DNA of 64,000 nucleotides from contig ML213509.1 in the NCBI GenBank assembly GCA_004369045.1, positions 874,858 through 938,857 of the forward strand, in the 5' to 3' direction. Each line of letters starts with the position of its first letter. Position 1 is the first letter of the stretch. This stretch comes from Heliocybe sulcata. Taxonomy: Eukaryota > Basidiomycota > Agaricomycetes > Gloeophyllales > Gloeophyllaceae. The position numbers and the translations under genes are program-made. Positions 46,533 to 59,105 of this stretch are shown here, piece after piece. The notes under the pieces are model-generated. The model saw only the letters and a list, made by a program, of their open reading frames with translations, was not told where the DNA came from and did no database searches.

Positions 46533-49500
46533 ATGCCCCCGAAACGTCCGAATGAAGACGAGGTTACGGCGACACAAAGGAAAAGACAGAAGATGGACGC
46601 TGCTCGTACCATAGCAGTCCAGCCAGTGTCTGGCAGTTCTAGAGAAAACGCCGTTGCGGGATCATCCAGGGTCACTTTTGCGAAAAGTGTGTCTACTTGA
46701 ATAATATCGTTGCGCTGAGGCCCGACCTGAAAATACCCAGGTATGGCAGGTTTACCGAGTACCATTGATGTCGAGAGGTTCGCCGAGGTCTGTCTGCGTC
46801 TTTACTTTGGTGAGGGATTGAAGGAGTGAATATAACCAAGGCAAGAGCGTTCGAAATTAACGCTATGGAGCAGTCCATGAAAGACATCAAGTGCGTGCTA
46901 GATCCGGAGCTTTGCATGACTAAGTATAGCAGCTAATACCGTGCAGAGAAGCTAAGACTACTCGTGTGTGGCAAGGACTGCCTCGGCAGCTCCGTCGTCG
47001 AGCTGCCAGCCATGATGTTCGGCGGGTTCCCGCCCGACTTCGTGAAAAGGCTCGTGCTGAAGTGAGTAGCTTGCCCTGCAGGTTAGTCCAGCAGGATGAG
47101 ACCATTTCTAGATGGACACAGCCCGTCGCAAGGCGCTAGGACGGTCCAAGCCAAAACGGGGAAAGGAGAAGAGGATAACTCGTACCGAGTCTTTCCTTCG
47201 GAGACAGCGTATGAACTAGTTCTCCGGACCAGTCCACACTTAGCTTATGGGTCTTATCTAGGTGACAAGACGTGGCTGGAAACGCACATATGGCACGCGA
47301 AACGGATGCACATGGAGAACTCATGGGGATACAGATTGGTAAGCCTCATCAAGCCTTCTCTCGCGTCAAGGGACTAACCTACGAGCAGGCTGTAAGACCC
47401 ACGGAGAAATCTTTTCGACCTTCACATCGAGCGTCGGTCCACGGAGCCATCCTCCACGACGCTTCGTACTTTGGGTTAATCGAGATCCAAGCCCAAGAGG
47501 ACGACATCAAAGCCCTCCTAGACCGCTTTTGCGACCCGCAGGGCCCCAGTCCTGGCTCGAAAAGGTCTGTAATGCTAGCATGTTGCCTTTCCACATAAGT
47601 CCTCACTGGATGAACCCTCGTGAAGATATACGACAGGTGCTCGTGTTTTGGAGACTCATGCATATGAACCAGGCACATTCCCCTATGATCTATTGGGCCC
47701 AGTGATGGTTATGTGGAGGCCACCAATCTCGAACGCTGCAAACACTCGCACGACCGATGCTTCGGATATTGATCCAATCCAGGGCAGGGGAAAAGGGAAG
47801 GGTAAAGCGAAGACCCAGGAACCGACACAAACCGGCCCTCTCTTAAGGACGGCGTGGGTTCGATGCCACCCGAGCATATTCGAGAATGTGCACAGTGCAC
47901 TCATCAGCTCCGCATCTTCGGTTCTGGATGCACACAAAAAGGCCGGGAGCAATGATCGCGAGATTCGTATACATGATCTCCGCGAGCATGTTAACGTCTT
48001 CGAAATTATTGGCCCGAAATCGAGTCAAGTCATCAAGGGTGCTTTGCGGCCTGTGAACGAAGATAAACGAGACGAGTTCAAGAAGGTAAGATGCAACGTG
48101 ATCAGTGGATGTTAAATCTCTAATTCGCGGAACTGAGCAGTTCTGGACGTCCCTCACGGACCTTCAGTCCGCTGGGTCTGTTCCTCGAGGCATGGCTATT
48201 GGGTTCAAAGTCTACGATCCGCGGCTCAGGTCAGTACAGGGCCTGCGTGTGCGAATATTGATCGCTTACTTAGTTGCTTTGCCTTAGCTTCCCACCTAAG
48301 AACGCGAAGATCAGAGTGGACAAGGACGGATTGCCAAGTTTGTCAAATGCCACAATGACGTTCCCAACTTCTGTCCTCGCCCAGAGCGAAATTTGGGAGG
48401 AGAATGTTCGACATGCGTTGAGAAAACCAAAGTACAAAACCAAGGACATCGACGAACGCAAGTCGAAAGTAGGTCATCGCGTGTTTCAATCTCATTCGAA
48501 ACACAGTTCTCATAATTGTCCAGAACCTTGTGCCTGGCACCTCTCTGTCTCCTGAGCGACAAGACGATCGGATCCCCGTGCTCTTGATCCAGCGATCACT
48601 TGAGAAGCCGCCCCTTATAGCGGAATCCTCATCCTCCTCTTCACTTCGTCTCGACGACAGCTTTGACAGCGGACTCCATGGTTGGACCCTCATAATTCCA
48701 TCTGGCTGGGCGATGGCGTTCTGGATGTCTCTCACGCACAGTGGCACGCGCGTGGCTGGACAGCGAGAGCGGCAGACCCAGGCTTTCGAGGCGGGCGTAG
48801 CCTATTTCCCTCGGGACTTTCCCTTCACTTCCAGCTACGAGCGTCAAACAGACGCTGCTGCAGCACGGGAGAAGGAGGAATGGGAGAGGAAACCACCCGC
48901 TAAGCGAATCAACCATGACGCGCTGGGGACAAGGAGTCCATGGAAGCCGGATTGGTCTGTGGTGCTGGGTTTGCAGGCTGCTCCTGCTCCTGCTGTGGAT
49001 GCGGACATGTCCGACGATTTAGTGCCTACTCAGAGGGAGCAGCCTGCTGCGACCAACACTGATGCGAAGCCTTGGCTGCTATGCGGCCCAGAAGTGCTGA
49101 ACATAGTGAACAGAGCGTTCTCTATGTTGAACCCCAGTGCTGGCTTTCTGGAAGAGGTTAAGAGACTTCGTATGAAGCGTAACCTCAATCCTATCTGGAA
49201 TGGCGTGACTGCAGATGTGCTGTGGAAAGGGGCCTTGATCAGGATCAGAGTGACTATCGTAGGACGTGGCTCTCCCGAAGACCGTGCTATGATCTACCCG
49301 GCTGAAGATGCTGAGCTAAAGGAATGGATCAAAATGCGTACCACCAAGCAAGGGTGGGCGGGAGATATCGATATTGGTGGTGAGGAAACTCAGGTATGTG
49401 GTAGTGGACAGATTTCCGGCGCGTATAGTCTGACTCGACTCTATACAGCTTGGCCATACAGTTCCTCCGTCCGACGCAATCATTGGCTATGTGACTACGG

Positions 49501-49753
49501 GCCACTACTCTCTATCGAGAGGACAAGGTTTTGCAATCGGTGCAATGCCGCTCACCAGGGTGCAGGAGCTAAAACAACAAACTGATAGGTATGCACACCT
49601 TCGTCTCCGAGCGCTTGAGATATTGACAGTTACCATCGTAAGGTTACGCCTTGGGTCCTCCTTATATGCGAAGGTGCGGGATCGAGGAGACACCGTCTGC
49701 CGCCTCATTCGTGTCGAGATATTGGGATCATGAACGAGCAACTCCGATTATAG
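46533..49753 (+). CDS. POP1: Ribonuclease P/MRP protein subunit POP1
   Basis: Largest protein of nuclear RNase P and RNase MRP; it binds the RNA and is needed for tRNA 5' and rRNA processing. ATG 46533 gives MPPKRPNEDEVTATQRKRQK. The POP1 N-terminal signature is spread over small exons: IDVERFAEARAFEINAMEQS, LPRQLRRRAASHDVRRVPAR, and WLETHIWHAKRMHMENSWGY. The middle POPLD block contains DSGLHGWTLIIPSGWAMAFW. The last exons carry DAIIGYVTTGHYSLSRGQGF, then an end segment reached by an intron near 49589-49630, with the stop at 49751-49753. Several exons are only 40-90 bp. Identity is secure; the first three introns are approximate. Confidence 0.9.
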
Positions 49754-49964
49754 AGCAAATTCATACCAACAGATGAATTTACAAGTATACAGGATAATAA
49801 CTGACTGACTATTCAGTCAGGATACGAGATATGGTAGTAATACACAGCATCTACGGCCCCATACAGCGTGCGGTAGATCGAATGCACACATGGATGACCA
49901 GAAGCACCACGACAGAGATGAACTATGCATACGGTATATCGTCCAATAGCAGGTGTCATGAAGC
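49754..49964. other. Convergent spacer between POP1 and borealin
   Basis: 211 bp between two stop codons on opposite strands. Nothing further seen. Confidence 0.4.
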
Positions 49965-51316
49965 TCAGTCCAGCTTCCATTTATCAAGTGCTGCCCTGAC
50001 GAGTTTGGCCATATCGTCTCGCGCCTGCTTCTTTGCGCTATCGGTAATACCCTCGAGCTCGTCCAGCATCGCCGGAGATGCTTCTAGCGGGTCAAATTGG
50101 AGAATACGGCCGTCTCTGATGGGAACGGATATAAGTGCTCGCGCAGGAGCCGGCGTAGAGGGTGCAGGATCGGAGTTTGACGAGGCAGAGTCGGTTCGAC
50201 TGTGTGTGCGAGCATGCGAGGACGAAGGAGGCTTGGATATTGAGGGCGGCTTTGCTGCTTGTGCGTTTCCGCGCGAATGTGGAGGGCCATCTTTTGAGGG
50301 CGGTGCAGGGTTCTTCAGGATAGTGATGCTATTCACCCGTTTGAGAACATGCGCATTCACGTTTGGGTGGTGTGATGGCCCTGCCACTTTTTCGTCCCCA
50401 CTTAGTACATTTGACACAGGATTTGACAGCGGTGATCCATTGACGCTGAGTAAGCGCTCTCCTTTACGTGGCCATCTTGGCGCCTTTGGCGGCATAGAGG
50501 GGTTGAATACGCTGCTAACGGGCACTCTTGGTGTACGCGAGCCAAATGCAATACCAGGCTTTGAGGGCGATGTAGGGCGGGACTGACTGTGAGTGCCGTT
50601 AGGAACGATGGTGGTAGTGGTGGTGGCAAAGCGGGTGGTTTTGGATGGACTAGGTGATTGCGCAACACTCTTGAACCGCAGCTGCTGGGTAAAGATGAGT
50701 TACAATAAGACATAGAAGAGCATCAGACATACTGTGTTCGGCGTTCGTGTCATTTGAGCCTTCGATCGCTGCGCTGTCCCTGGTCCATTCGAAGGGCCAG
50801 CCTTCTTGCTCGGCGTTGCAAGGCCCAACCGTGCTGGCAAGGGATATCACTTCACTGCCAATCATGAGGAAGGGATGCTCTACCGTTTTTGTGGAGCCGA
50901 TACAAGTCAGGATCCTGTGCATCCTTCGATCCGTCGACTTCATCAACGTCCACCTCCCACTTCCTCTTCCGCACGCTCCTTGCTATCTCATCCATGTCCG
51001 CGTTCGCTTTCTCCCCTTGCAATGCTATCATTGCTGCTTGGGGGTCTCCGTTGTACTTGTCGGCGAAGTCAGCCATGGTCATGTTTCGCAGTTGCTTCGG
51101 CAGGCGAGAGATGAGACCCTCCGAGCGCATGCGGAACTGCTCGATGTGATCTTCCATCCATTCAGTAAATTGACGTGTCTTATGTTCGACTGGTATCAAA
51201 TGAATGGGTCTGGTGAGCGTAGGAGCAATGACAGACTAACGTTCGATATCCAGGTTGGCGAGGAGCTGGGCCTGCTCCTCTTTGGTGTATACCCTATTTG
51301 AATCCGGGAATTCCAT
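49965..51316 (-). CDS. Borealin/Nbl1-like chromosomal passenger complex subunit
   Basis: ATG 51316 gives MEFPDSNRVYTKEEQAQLLA, then an intron near 51190-51242. The Nbl1/Borealin N-terminal helix follows: HKTRQFTEWMEDHIEQFRMR, SRLPKQLRNMTMADFADKYN. This region forms a three-helix bundle with INCENP and survivin that targets Aurora B kinase to centromeres and the spindle midzone. A basic disordered middle (SPSKTTRFATTTTTIV) leads to a C-terminal conserved part (VPIRDGRILQFDPLEASPAM, LDELEGITDSAKKQARDDMA) ending KWKLD. Another short intron lies near 50690-50730. Orthology to borealin rests mainly on the N-terminal domain. Confidence 0.85.
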
Positions 51317-51550
51317 CGTAGCAGAATCAGTGCTGGCTTCGACACAGCAAAAGACGCGTCTAGAAGAAAACAGTTGCGAGTATACGAGTTTGAGAAAGCC
51401 AGAAAACACGTAGAAATAATAGTGTGTGCTTGAGCGCGCTCTCGAGTTGTGTACTGCAGGAAGCGCTTCTCGTGACCTGCGTGGCTGTGTCGTTCTCCCA
51501 CGGTGTGTGCTGCAGGGGAAGCCTCGAATTTGCGCGACTCTGCAGCCGAA
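51317..51550. promoter_or_regulatory. Bidirectional promoter region, borealin and mitochondrial protein gene
   Basis: 234 bp between divergent start codons. It includes a GCGCGCTCTCGAG stretch but no clear TATA box. Confidence 0.45.
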
Positions 51551-52300
51551 ATGTTGTCTTCAGTCGTTCGGAGGGCGACCAGGTCTCCATCACATCTGCG
51601 AAGTTGTGCCCGGACAATCTCCACTAGCCCCGCTGTGAAAAATGAAGCCGTAGCGACGCCGAACTTGGGTACTGTCGCTCCTCCGAAGAAGCCCATTGGC
51701 GGCTTCCGAGGCGGGTCTGTATATTATATCCTTGCACTTCATAACCCGTGGTCTGACATTTCACGGTCTTGTACACTACAGCATAATCGGCTTTCTGTTT
51801 GGCTTCTCGCTAGCGGCGTCCCTTGCCGCATACAACCTGCTGGACGAGTACCGGCAGGCTTCAGCCGCATTACAGGCTAGCGTGGCCGAGTTACAGTCGA
51901 GCACCGAGAAGGTATGCTATCCCCCTTGTTCCGCACACTCATTGATAACAATGGCACTTATAAGGTGTCCGCGCACGTGAGGAGAATCGAGGCTGTTGAG
52001 AAGGACCTGAAGGCCTTGTCCCAAACGTCTGCGAATAAGGAAGAGGTGTCAAAATTGCGGACAGAAATGAAGAAGATTTACGATGGACTGCACGTTGGTG
52101 AGCTCAAGAGGAGGCTGTCAGTGCGTGAGCTGCGATGTTCTGACATCTGTTTAGAGTTCCTCGACTTGCGATCGCACGTGTGGGGTATCCGTGAGTCTTT
52201 TCCCTGGCATGTCCCATCATGAATCTTACTGTCTTCCGTTACCACAGAGCAAGACGTCCACGCCTTATCGAAAAAGGAATCAACTTCTGTTCGTATTTGA
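51551..52300 (+). CDS. Predicted mitochondrial single-pass coiled-coil protein, unknown function
   Basis: ATG 51551 gives a mitochondrial-type presequence rich in Arg and Ser (MLSSVVRRATRSPSHLRSCA, RTISTS). After an intron (exon 1 ends GGCGG near 51716) comes one membrane helix (IIGFLFGFSLAASLAAYNLL). A coiled coil follows (QASAALQASVAELQSSTEKV, RRIEAVEKDLKALSQT, KEEVSKLRTEMKKIYDGLH). The model ends KKESTSVRI at 52298-52300. An alternative last intron (about 52292-52403) would extend it to VPGPGAGSVPGDFQ and a stop at 52455. The plan of presequence, membrane helix and coiled coil suggests an inner-membrane protein facing one compartment. I know no named homologue. Confidence 0.7.
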
Positions 52301-53394
52301 TAGTACGAATTCATTTCGCCGGCCGTTGCGGTCTCTGGTTTCACTGGCTACCTCTCTTTCTCTTCGTCTGCAATGCGGACGTGCCCAAATCAGCAGGTCC
52401 CGGAGCTGGGAGTGTTCCTGGAGACTTCCAGGTGAGCCGGACGCCGCTGCTGTAAGTACGAAACTGCACTTCGCGTCAGAGTTTGGTACTCTCTTGATAC
52501 CCTGGGCAACATACACCATATTTATGCCCAGCGATGATGCCCTTGCCTGCGGTCATAAACTAGCTCGGTTTTTCGTTGGGCTTCGGTGAACGTGACTCTC
52601 GTACGATGACGACGGTTGAGGACGATGGTGATTTCGGAAGCTTCATTATGTCTTCGTAATCGTGGTGATGATGGAAACGAGCCCTGAGTTCTTAATTATG
52701 ATGCCTGCCCGGGGGAGTCCTCCCAAGCCGAGAGGTACCGATGGGAGGTAAATAGGTGACAGCGCGGCGCTATCGGACGTTGCGGTGCCTGCCTTTTTGA
52801 GACGATGCCGTTTGGCACTCCTTTGTGGGCGCTGTGGGGGGCTGTATTCTCATCCCTTTGTGAGCGCGGTGGGCGCTGTATTCTCATCCCCTGGATCATT
52901 GAATATATATCTCTATCCAGCCGTCAAATGCTTTCTGACCACAACGTAGCGACTTTAAATGAAACTCGGCCGTTGATCCAAGCCCGCACACTGATGCGGC
53001 CAAGCGGACTCGGAAGATGATGGATCGGCAACAAGTAGCAACCAAACTGTAACCACCTTATGCGGGCCCGTCCCTGGCAACATCCTGGCAACGAAGAACA
53101 CCCGCGTGGATGCCATGCCCAAAGGTCTCGAGCGGCCCGGCAGTTACGTCCTCTATAAAGACCAGTAGGTTACGGCGATGGTTCTGTAGTTTCCCCTCGC
53201 AACTCTCTTTCTTTACACCAGCTTGGTCTGGCTTTTGATTGTTCAAGTTCTTCAGTGAGTCTCAATTATGGCTTCAAGACAGAGTCGAGCTGACCTGCTC
53301 TCATAGATTGTTTGTCGCTGGCAGTGCCATTCTTTTTTGACGTCCAACTTTCATTTGATACAACAACATCGTCTTCTTGCAAACATCTTTCATC
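52301..53394. other. Long intergenic region with a short tandem repeat
   Basis: About 1.1 kb. Apart from a possible extra exon of the upstream gene (52404-52455) and the duplicated stretch at 52818-52890, I see no gene. The right part should be the promoter of the secreted-protein gene; it contains CTATAAAGACC near 53151, a TATA-like element about 245 bp from the start codon. Confidence 0.4.
52818..52890. repeat. Two imperfect tandem units of about 35 bp
   Basis: Each unit opens CTTTGTG(G/A)GCGC and closes GGCTGTATTCTCATCCC or GCGCTGTATTCTCATCCC. Two adjacent copies were seen. Confidence 0.7.
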
Positions 53395-54752
53395 ATGCTC
53401 TCTGTCAAGACCATCGTTCTCGCACTCGCTGTCTCCGCTTTTGCCCTGCCAGTCAGGCGTGAGGTTCCCCAGGGTGAGCATCTTAAATTGCGGTTTGCGA
53501 GATGTGACACGACTCTCATGGTAATATCAGAGCACTCTCACGAATCCATCCTCACGGCTGTGCGCACGTCCTTGAACTTGAACAACCCGGACAAGATCCA
53601 GGACCCTGTCTTTTCCCTGCTTGGAAACGCCGCGGCTGCGGCTGGCCAGGGAAACATTGCCGTAAGTCATAGTTCTTACACTGATGAGACTCAAACTAAG
53701 CCGTATGCTTCCTCAGGACACAGACTGCTTGCAGCAGGCCGTGGCTGACCAAGCATTCACTAATGCCAAGGCTGCCGGTGATGTTGACGGTATGGTCAAC
53801 GCACTGATCTTCCGTGCTCTCGAGCGCAACAGTGGCAGCGTCGGTGCCAAGAGCGCTCTATGCACGAGTATCACGGCCGTGAACCCTGAGATTGCTGCCC
53901 TTCAGCAGCATCAGGACCCAGCGTCGGACGGCGCTGCAGCCGCCAATAAGGCTGTGACCCTTGAGCTTGCCAAGCAGATCGCCTCTGTCGGCGGCGACCC
54001 TCAACTCGCGCTCAAGTCCGGCACATTCGCGCCTGGCACGGTTGGTGACCCCACTGCTAAGGGTAACTCTTGCGACGACCAGAACGATGCGGAGGGCTGT
54101 ATCTTCACGCAGAACCTCCTCGTCGAGGACGCTACTGCCGATGAGATCAACGCTGCCGTCTCTGGCGTCTCGTCTGGCTCCTCGGACACTGCTACGGCCA
54201 CTGCTACAGGCTCGAGCGGTAGCGACTCCACTTGCATGGCTTGTAAGAGTTTTTTGCGTCTGAAGTTTTTTCCCGGCTAAGCTCTCTTGTAGCTACCGTC
54301 ACCGTTACAATGACGGCCAGCTCTGCGGCTACCTCTGCTGCGTCTGCTGCCACCACCTCCGCTGCGTATGTTATATCCAGCATTGACTCTGGGTCGGCAC
54401 TAACCTCCTATGCAGAGCTGCGGCAACCACCTCGGCTGCTTCGTCATCCTCCTCAGGTGGCAACCTCCAGACGTTCACCGGTGCTCGTAAGTATATCTGT
54501 TTATATGACCACGGGGTTATGGCTAATTTTGGTGCTATAGTTGGCGGTGTCACTGCCCCTGCGGTTACGGCTGGTGGCCGTGGCTTCGTCGTTGAGAACA
54601 ACAGCGACTTCTTGAACATTGCTGCTGCTCTTGGCCGTTCCTGCGACGTTCAGCACAACCAGTGCGCCAACAAGGCCAACTCTGGTGGACAGAGCTTTAC
54701 CGTGGGTGACTGCGATCAGCAGGACACCCAGTGCCGCGCTGCTGGCAATTAA
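53395..54752 (+). CDS. Secreted Ala/Ser-rich protein of the basidiomycete family often mislabelled 'ribosomal s17'
   Basis: ATG 53395 begins a signal peptide (MLSVKTIVLALAVSAFALPV). The main exon has DTDCLQQAVADQAFTNAKAA, GMVNALIFRALERNSGSVGA, AALQQHQDPASDGAAAANKA and GCIFTQNLLVEDATADEINA, the conserved core of this family. A Ser/Ala/Thr-rich, likely O-glycosylated linker spans three tiny exons. The C-terminal module GGRGFVVENNSDFLNIAAAL carries four cysteines (CDVQHNQC, GDCDQQDTQC). It is not a ribosomal protein: it is longer, secreted and unrelated in sequence. Function unknown; extracellular or wall role inferred from the signal peptide. Confidence 0.82.
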
Positions 54753-55062
54753 GTAGTGTTATTGACTGAGAGATGGGTGTTTGCACGCCGTCTGCTGATG
54801 GCTAGGTCCGTCTGCAGACTTCAGTGATGGTTTTTTGTATCACTTTCATATATCTTTTGGTTGTCATTATACCCAGCGCCTGCAATTGAATCAACTTGCC
54901 AATCATCTGAGATACTGTTGAGCGTGCGAATTGACGCTTGATGGATCGGCTTCTGTTGAAGTGGCGGTGCTGCTACGTACAAAACCCAAGCACCCTGGAA
55001 CGTGTTTTGAATCCTTTGCTCTACATGCCCCAGTGGACATTGTCTGCTCCAGCTGAAGCACT
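54753..55062. other. Intergenic, nothing recognised
   Basis: 310 bp between two rightward genes encoding secreted proteins. No gene or repeat seen. Confidence 0.4.
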
Positions 55063-57379
55063 ATGCAGAATTTCAGCATGTTTCTGATCTGCCTACTTCG
55101 GACAGTACTAGCTGTCTCTGCTATCAGCGTGACAGACATCCAAGGTGCCGCTTTCCAGTCGCCACTGAAGAACGAAGTAGTCCACGATCTTAGAGGCATT
55201 GTTTCTGCAAAGGTGTGCAGATCGAATCAGCTTATGCTGTCGCTCATCTTGACCAGGGTCCACGCGGCTTCTGGATCTCTGGGCCGCCCGCTAATGACAG
55301 CCGGGTCTCCAATGGGTTGAGCGTGTTCACCAAGTCCTCTTCGATTCTGCGCCAGGTTCAAGTCGGGGATGAGATATCGTTGAGCGGACGCGTCGTGGAA
55401 TATCGCTCCTACTTTAAGCCGAACGACCTGTTCTTGACTCAGCTTAGTGCGCCTTCTAGCGTGAAGGTCCTGTCCTCAGACAACGCCATCAGTCCAGTCG
55501 TTCTCGGGGTTGACAGGAGTCCTCCAACTCAACAACTGTCGGCATTAGATGTTACCGGAGACCTGGACGGTTACTTATCCGTCCCGAATAATCAGAGCGA
55601 GCTGGAAGTCTCGAATTCTACTCTTCTACCTGAGCTTTATGGCCTCGATTTCTGGGAGAGTTTAGAAGGACAACTTGTCATGGTCAAGAAGCCAGCGGCC
55701 CTTAATTACCCGACAAGGTTCAAGGAGCTATGGGTGCATGGCGACTGGCCTGTCACTGGTAAGAATAAGCGCGGCGGCTTAACTGTCACTTTTGGTACGC
55801 CACTCGCACTTAGAGCGACTTTGTTGCTAATGATCGTCCTATCGTTGTAGGACCAGATGGATATCCTGACGCGAATCCTGAGGCCATTCTCATCGGCAAA
55901 CCGCTGGATGGCACAAGAAATCCTCCAGTGGCAATAGGGACAGAGTTGTCGGACATCGTAGGCGTTGTTACTTATCAGTAAGTTACGCCTTTGCTTCGCA
56001 TAGCTTAGACTCATGCTCCCTGTCAGGTACAGCTATTATCAGATATTGCCACTCACTGCCCCTAGCGTTGTCAGCACGCCGGAATACACAATGCCAGTCA
56101 CGAGCTTGGTGTCGCGCGATGACCCTTGCGAATTAACGATGGCAGATTACAATGTCAGTGGGATCAGTTGGAGAATCATTGTTGACTTACGCTTCGTCTG
56201 CAGGTGGAGAACATGGGTCCCAGGTCGCACCACATGTCCAACATCGCGGAGCACATAGTCGAGTCTCTAGGCCTACCGGATCTACTCTTCTTGCAAGAAA
56301 TCCAAGATGACTCGGGTGCAAGCAATGATGGCACGGTGTCGGCCAATCTGACTCTGACCAGGCTTGCTAATGCCATCTCTGATGCCAGCGGTGGTGTTCA
56401 CTACCAATTTGTGAACGTCGACCCCAAGAACAACGAGGACGGTGGCCAGCCTGGCGGAAATATACGAGTCGCTTACCTGTATCGACCGGATAGGGTCCGC
56501 CTCCTTCCGGGGTCGCCTGCAGGAGAAGCTCTTGACGCTTCGAAACCCTTCTTGGACTCTACGAATAACGTGGCTCTTTCGTACGTCGTCATCTCCCAGT
56601 CTTGCTTCTGTTTTGTTCAATGCGAGCTCTCCCGCAGATTCAATCCAGGACGCATTGATCCTGCAAATGATGTCTGGGTCGAAGCACGCAAGCCTTTGGC
56701 TGTTGCCTGGCAGACGGCGACGGGTGATCGCTTCTATACGGCGGATGTCCATTTCTCGTCTAAGCGTGGAAGTACATCCACGCATGGCAATGCCAGAACA
56801 CCTGTTAATGGACGTGTGGACGTACGCGGCGGACAAGCCAACGTAACTGCGGTAAGACCGTCGTTCACCCGTCCATCAATTCTTAATGCTCACTCGATTC
56901 ACAGAGTTTCATCAAGGATATCCTTGATCTTGATCCCACTGCAAGTATCGTCGTAGCTGGAGACTTCAACGAGTATACACAGACTCGATCCGTCTACACC
57001 GGCTTGTCGCAGGTCATGCACGACATTGACGAAATATCGGGTATCCAGCCGGTCGAGAGATACACCTACATATATGACCAGAACACCCAGCAGATTGACC
57101 ACATTTTCGTTTCCGACGCGATCAAGGACCGAGGAACGGAGATCGAGCATGTGCACGTCAATAACTGGGCACCCTCGGTGAAAGACAGAGCAAGTGACCA
57201 CGACCCAAGTGTTTTCCGTGTCAGAGTCTGTGGTGCGTCTTGCCAGTCCCATGTCCTCTCCATATTGCTCATGCTGGGTCCCAGATGCGGACGCTCGGCC
57301 TGTAACTTCTGGCTATGCTGTCCAAGTTCCATACGCTCTGGATGTTTTGTCGAGACTCTTTAGGCATCTATTGTGGTGA
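55063..57379 (+). CDS. Secreted nuclease of the endonuclease/exonuclease/phosphatase (EEP) fold, ExeM-like
   Basis: ATG 55063 starts a signal peptide (MQNFSMFLICLLRTVLAVSA). The N-terminal part (GVQIESAYAVAHLDQGPRGF, VGDEISLSGRVVEYRSYFK) resembles the OB-like domain before the catalytic part of bacterial ExeM/NucH nucleases. The EEP domain shows DYNVENMG, LLFLQEIQDDSG (catalytic Glu), NIRVAYLYRPDRV, DRFYTADVHFSSKRG, IVVAGDFNEYTQTRSVY and ASDHDPSVFRV. All metal and catalytic motifs are present. Introns fall near 55211, 55790-55850, 56155-56200, 56583-56640 and 57232-57285. The last exon ends HLLW. Likely an extracellular DNase or phosphodiesterase for nutrient release. Confidence 0.85.
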
Positions 57380-57656
57380 AGAACCCAAGCTGATATCGGG
57401 AAGCAAGGACTTGTAACATATGTATCTGTGTATAATGCTGTTATCCATTGCATCATCGTTGGAACGTTGGCGTACCGCGCAATCTCAACCCTGTCCTCTT
57501 GGTGTATATGTCGTGCGCCTGGGACGGAGCGTTTCCTCTCCCTTCCCTACCTCTAGTGCTCCGAGTCATGTTCTTCCCGTGTCACCGACAACCTTCCAGG
57601 ACGCGGTACGCAAAGATCGTCCGAACAAGTCGGACAGATTCGGACAATTTGCCTTG

Positions 57657-58920
57657 ATGTCTTCAGAAGAGCCAAGCAACCCTCTCTTCCCACCATTAAC
57701 GAGAGACAATGTCCTCGCCTTCCAATTCTCCTCTTGGTATCCGAAGTTCCGTCAAATCAGTATCAAGTCCACCGTCATCAGACCGCTGAGCAAGGAGTTC
57801 CGCGAATATCTTGATGCGGACGGCGTGTTCTTACCGGAGGGGTCGGAAGACCAGTACGTATTGACAACGGCTCTTTACTCGGTGATAGACGGGGTAATCT
57901 GGCCCACAGGAATACCACTAGCAGCCTCAGCGATGATGAAAACGACGAGGACAGCGATGACTCTCATCCGGGCACGAAGTACGCCTTCCCAGAGCTAGAC
58001 GCTCAGATACGACAAGCCATCGCAGAATACGATGGCGTCTTCCCGAAACTGAACTTCTCATCTCCACGAGTAAGTGTTAGCCTTGGGCTTGCAGCCCGAG
58101 TCTGATGTCTTTACCCGCAGGACGCATCGTGGATCCTCCCAGCAGGCTCTCCCATGAAATGCACTTCTCCCGCCGATGTATACATGCTCCTCAAGTCCTC
58201 GGACTTCATATCTCACGACCTCGACGAAGAGAATGTCTTTGACGGCTGCGAGCCTCCTTCGGGCTCCCAGCCTGAACCGTATGCACTCGAGTTGGTCCTG
58301 CGCAAATGGTACTCTGTCGATCCCAGCCGGGAGTTGCGCTGTTTCGTTCGCCAAGGTCGTTTGATCGGTACGTACGACCGTCCCGACTCTCCTCCTGATC
58401 AAAGCGACCAATATACTTATCGTTCGCACAGGGATCTCCCAAAGAGATATGAATTATTACGAGTACCTGAACGAGCCCGACACTTCTCGACGCGTACTTG
58501 GCTCTGTCCGAGAATTCTGGGAACAGAACATCAAAGGCAAATGGGATAAATGCCCCACCTGTCAGTCTCCCCGTCTATCATGTCAAACTAAACTGACGCT
58601 TCATATCCGGCACAGACGTGTTTGATATCCTCCTGACGCGAGATCTATCCCGAGCCCACATCGTCGATTTCAACCCATACGCTCCACGGACAGACTCCCT
58701 CCTCTTCACCTACGAAGATCTCCGGCAGCTTGCGACCAGTTCCCACGCACCTGAACTGCGCGTTGTTGACTCCCGATCTCATCCCGCTGTTACTCGTAAT
58801 GCACCTGCCAATCAGCACAATATGCTGCCACTGGAGGCACTGCAGATGAGCAATGGCCTCGACATCGACACGTTTGCCGGCAAGTGGGAGGAGGAGATTA
58901 AGAAGACATTAGAGGACTGA
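57657..58920 (+). CDS. CDC123: CDC123, eIF2 assembly chaperone
   Basis: ATP-grasp-like protein that helps join eIF2-gamma with eIF2-alpha, and so controls translation initiation. ATG 57657 gives [20 protein letters not shown], then [20 protein letters not shown]. An acidic insert ([13 protein letters not shown]) precedes [20 protein letters not shown] and [20 protein letters not shown]. The signature [20 protein letters not shown] and [20 protein letters not shown] follow, then [20 protein letters not shown] and [20 protein letters not shown]. All are D123-family landmarks. Introns near 57856-57912, 58070-58121, 58369-58430 and 58558-58615. The stop is at 58918-58920. Confidence 0.93.
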
Positions 58921-59105
58921 GTACTGAGCACCGATGAACACCCACTACCGAACCACAATGAGAGCTGTTTCCATTATTCGAGGTGTACGCCGGAATCTTA
59001 CAAATGTGTATACAAGTAATCCGAGCCAGGGACCTAATCTACCTCTACCCTGTAAAGCCGACAATGCAAAGTGCGATGACAGAGATCGACGACGAAAGGA
59101 TACAT

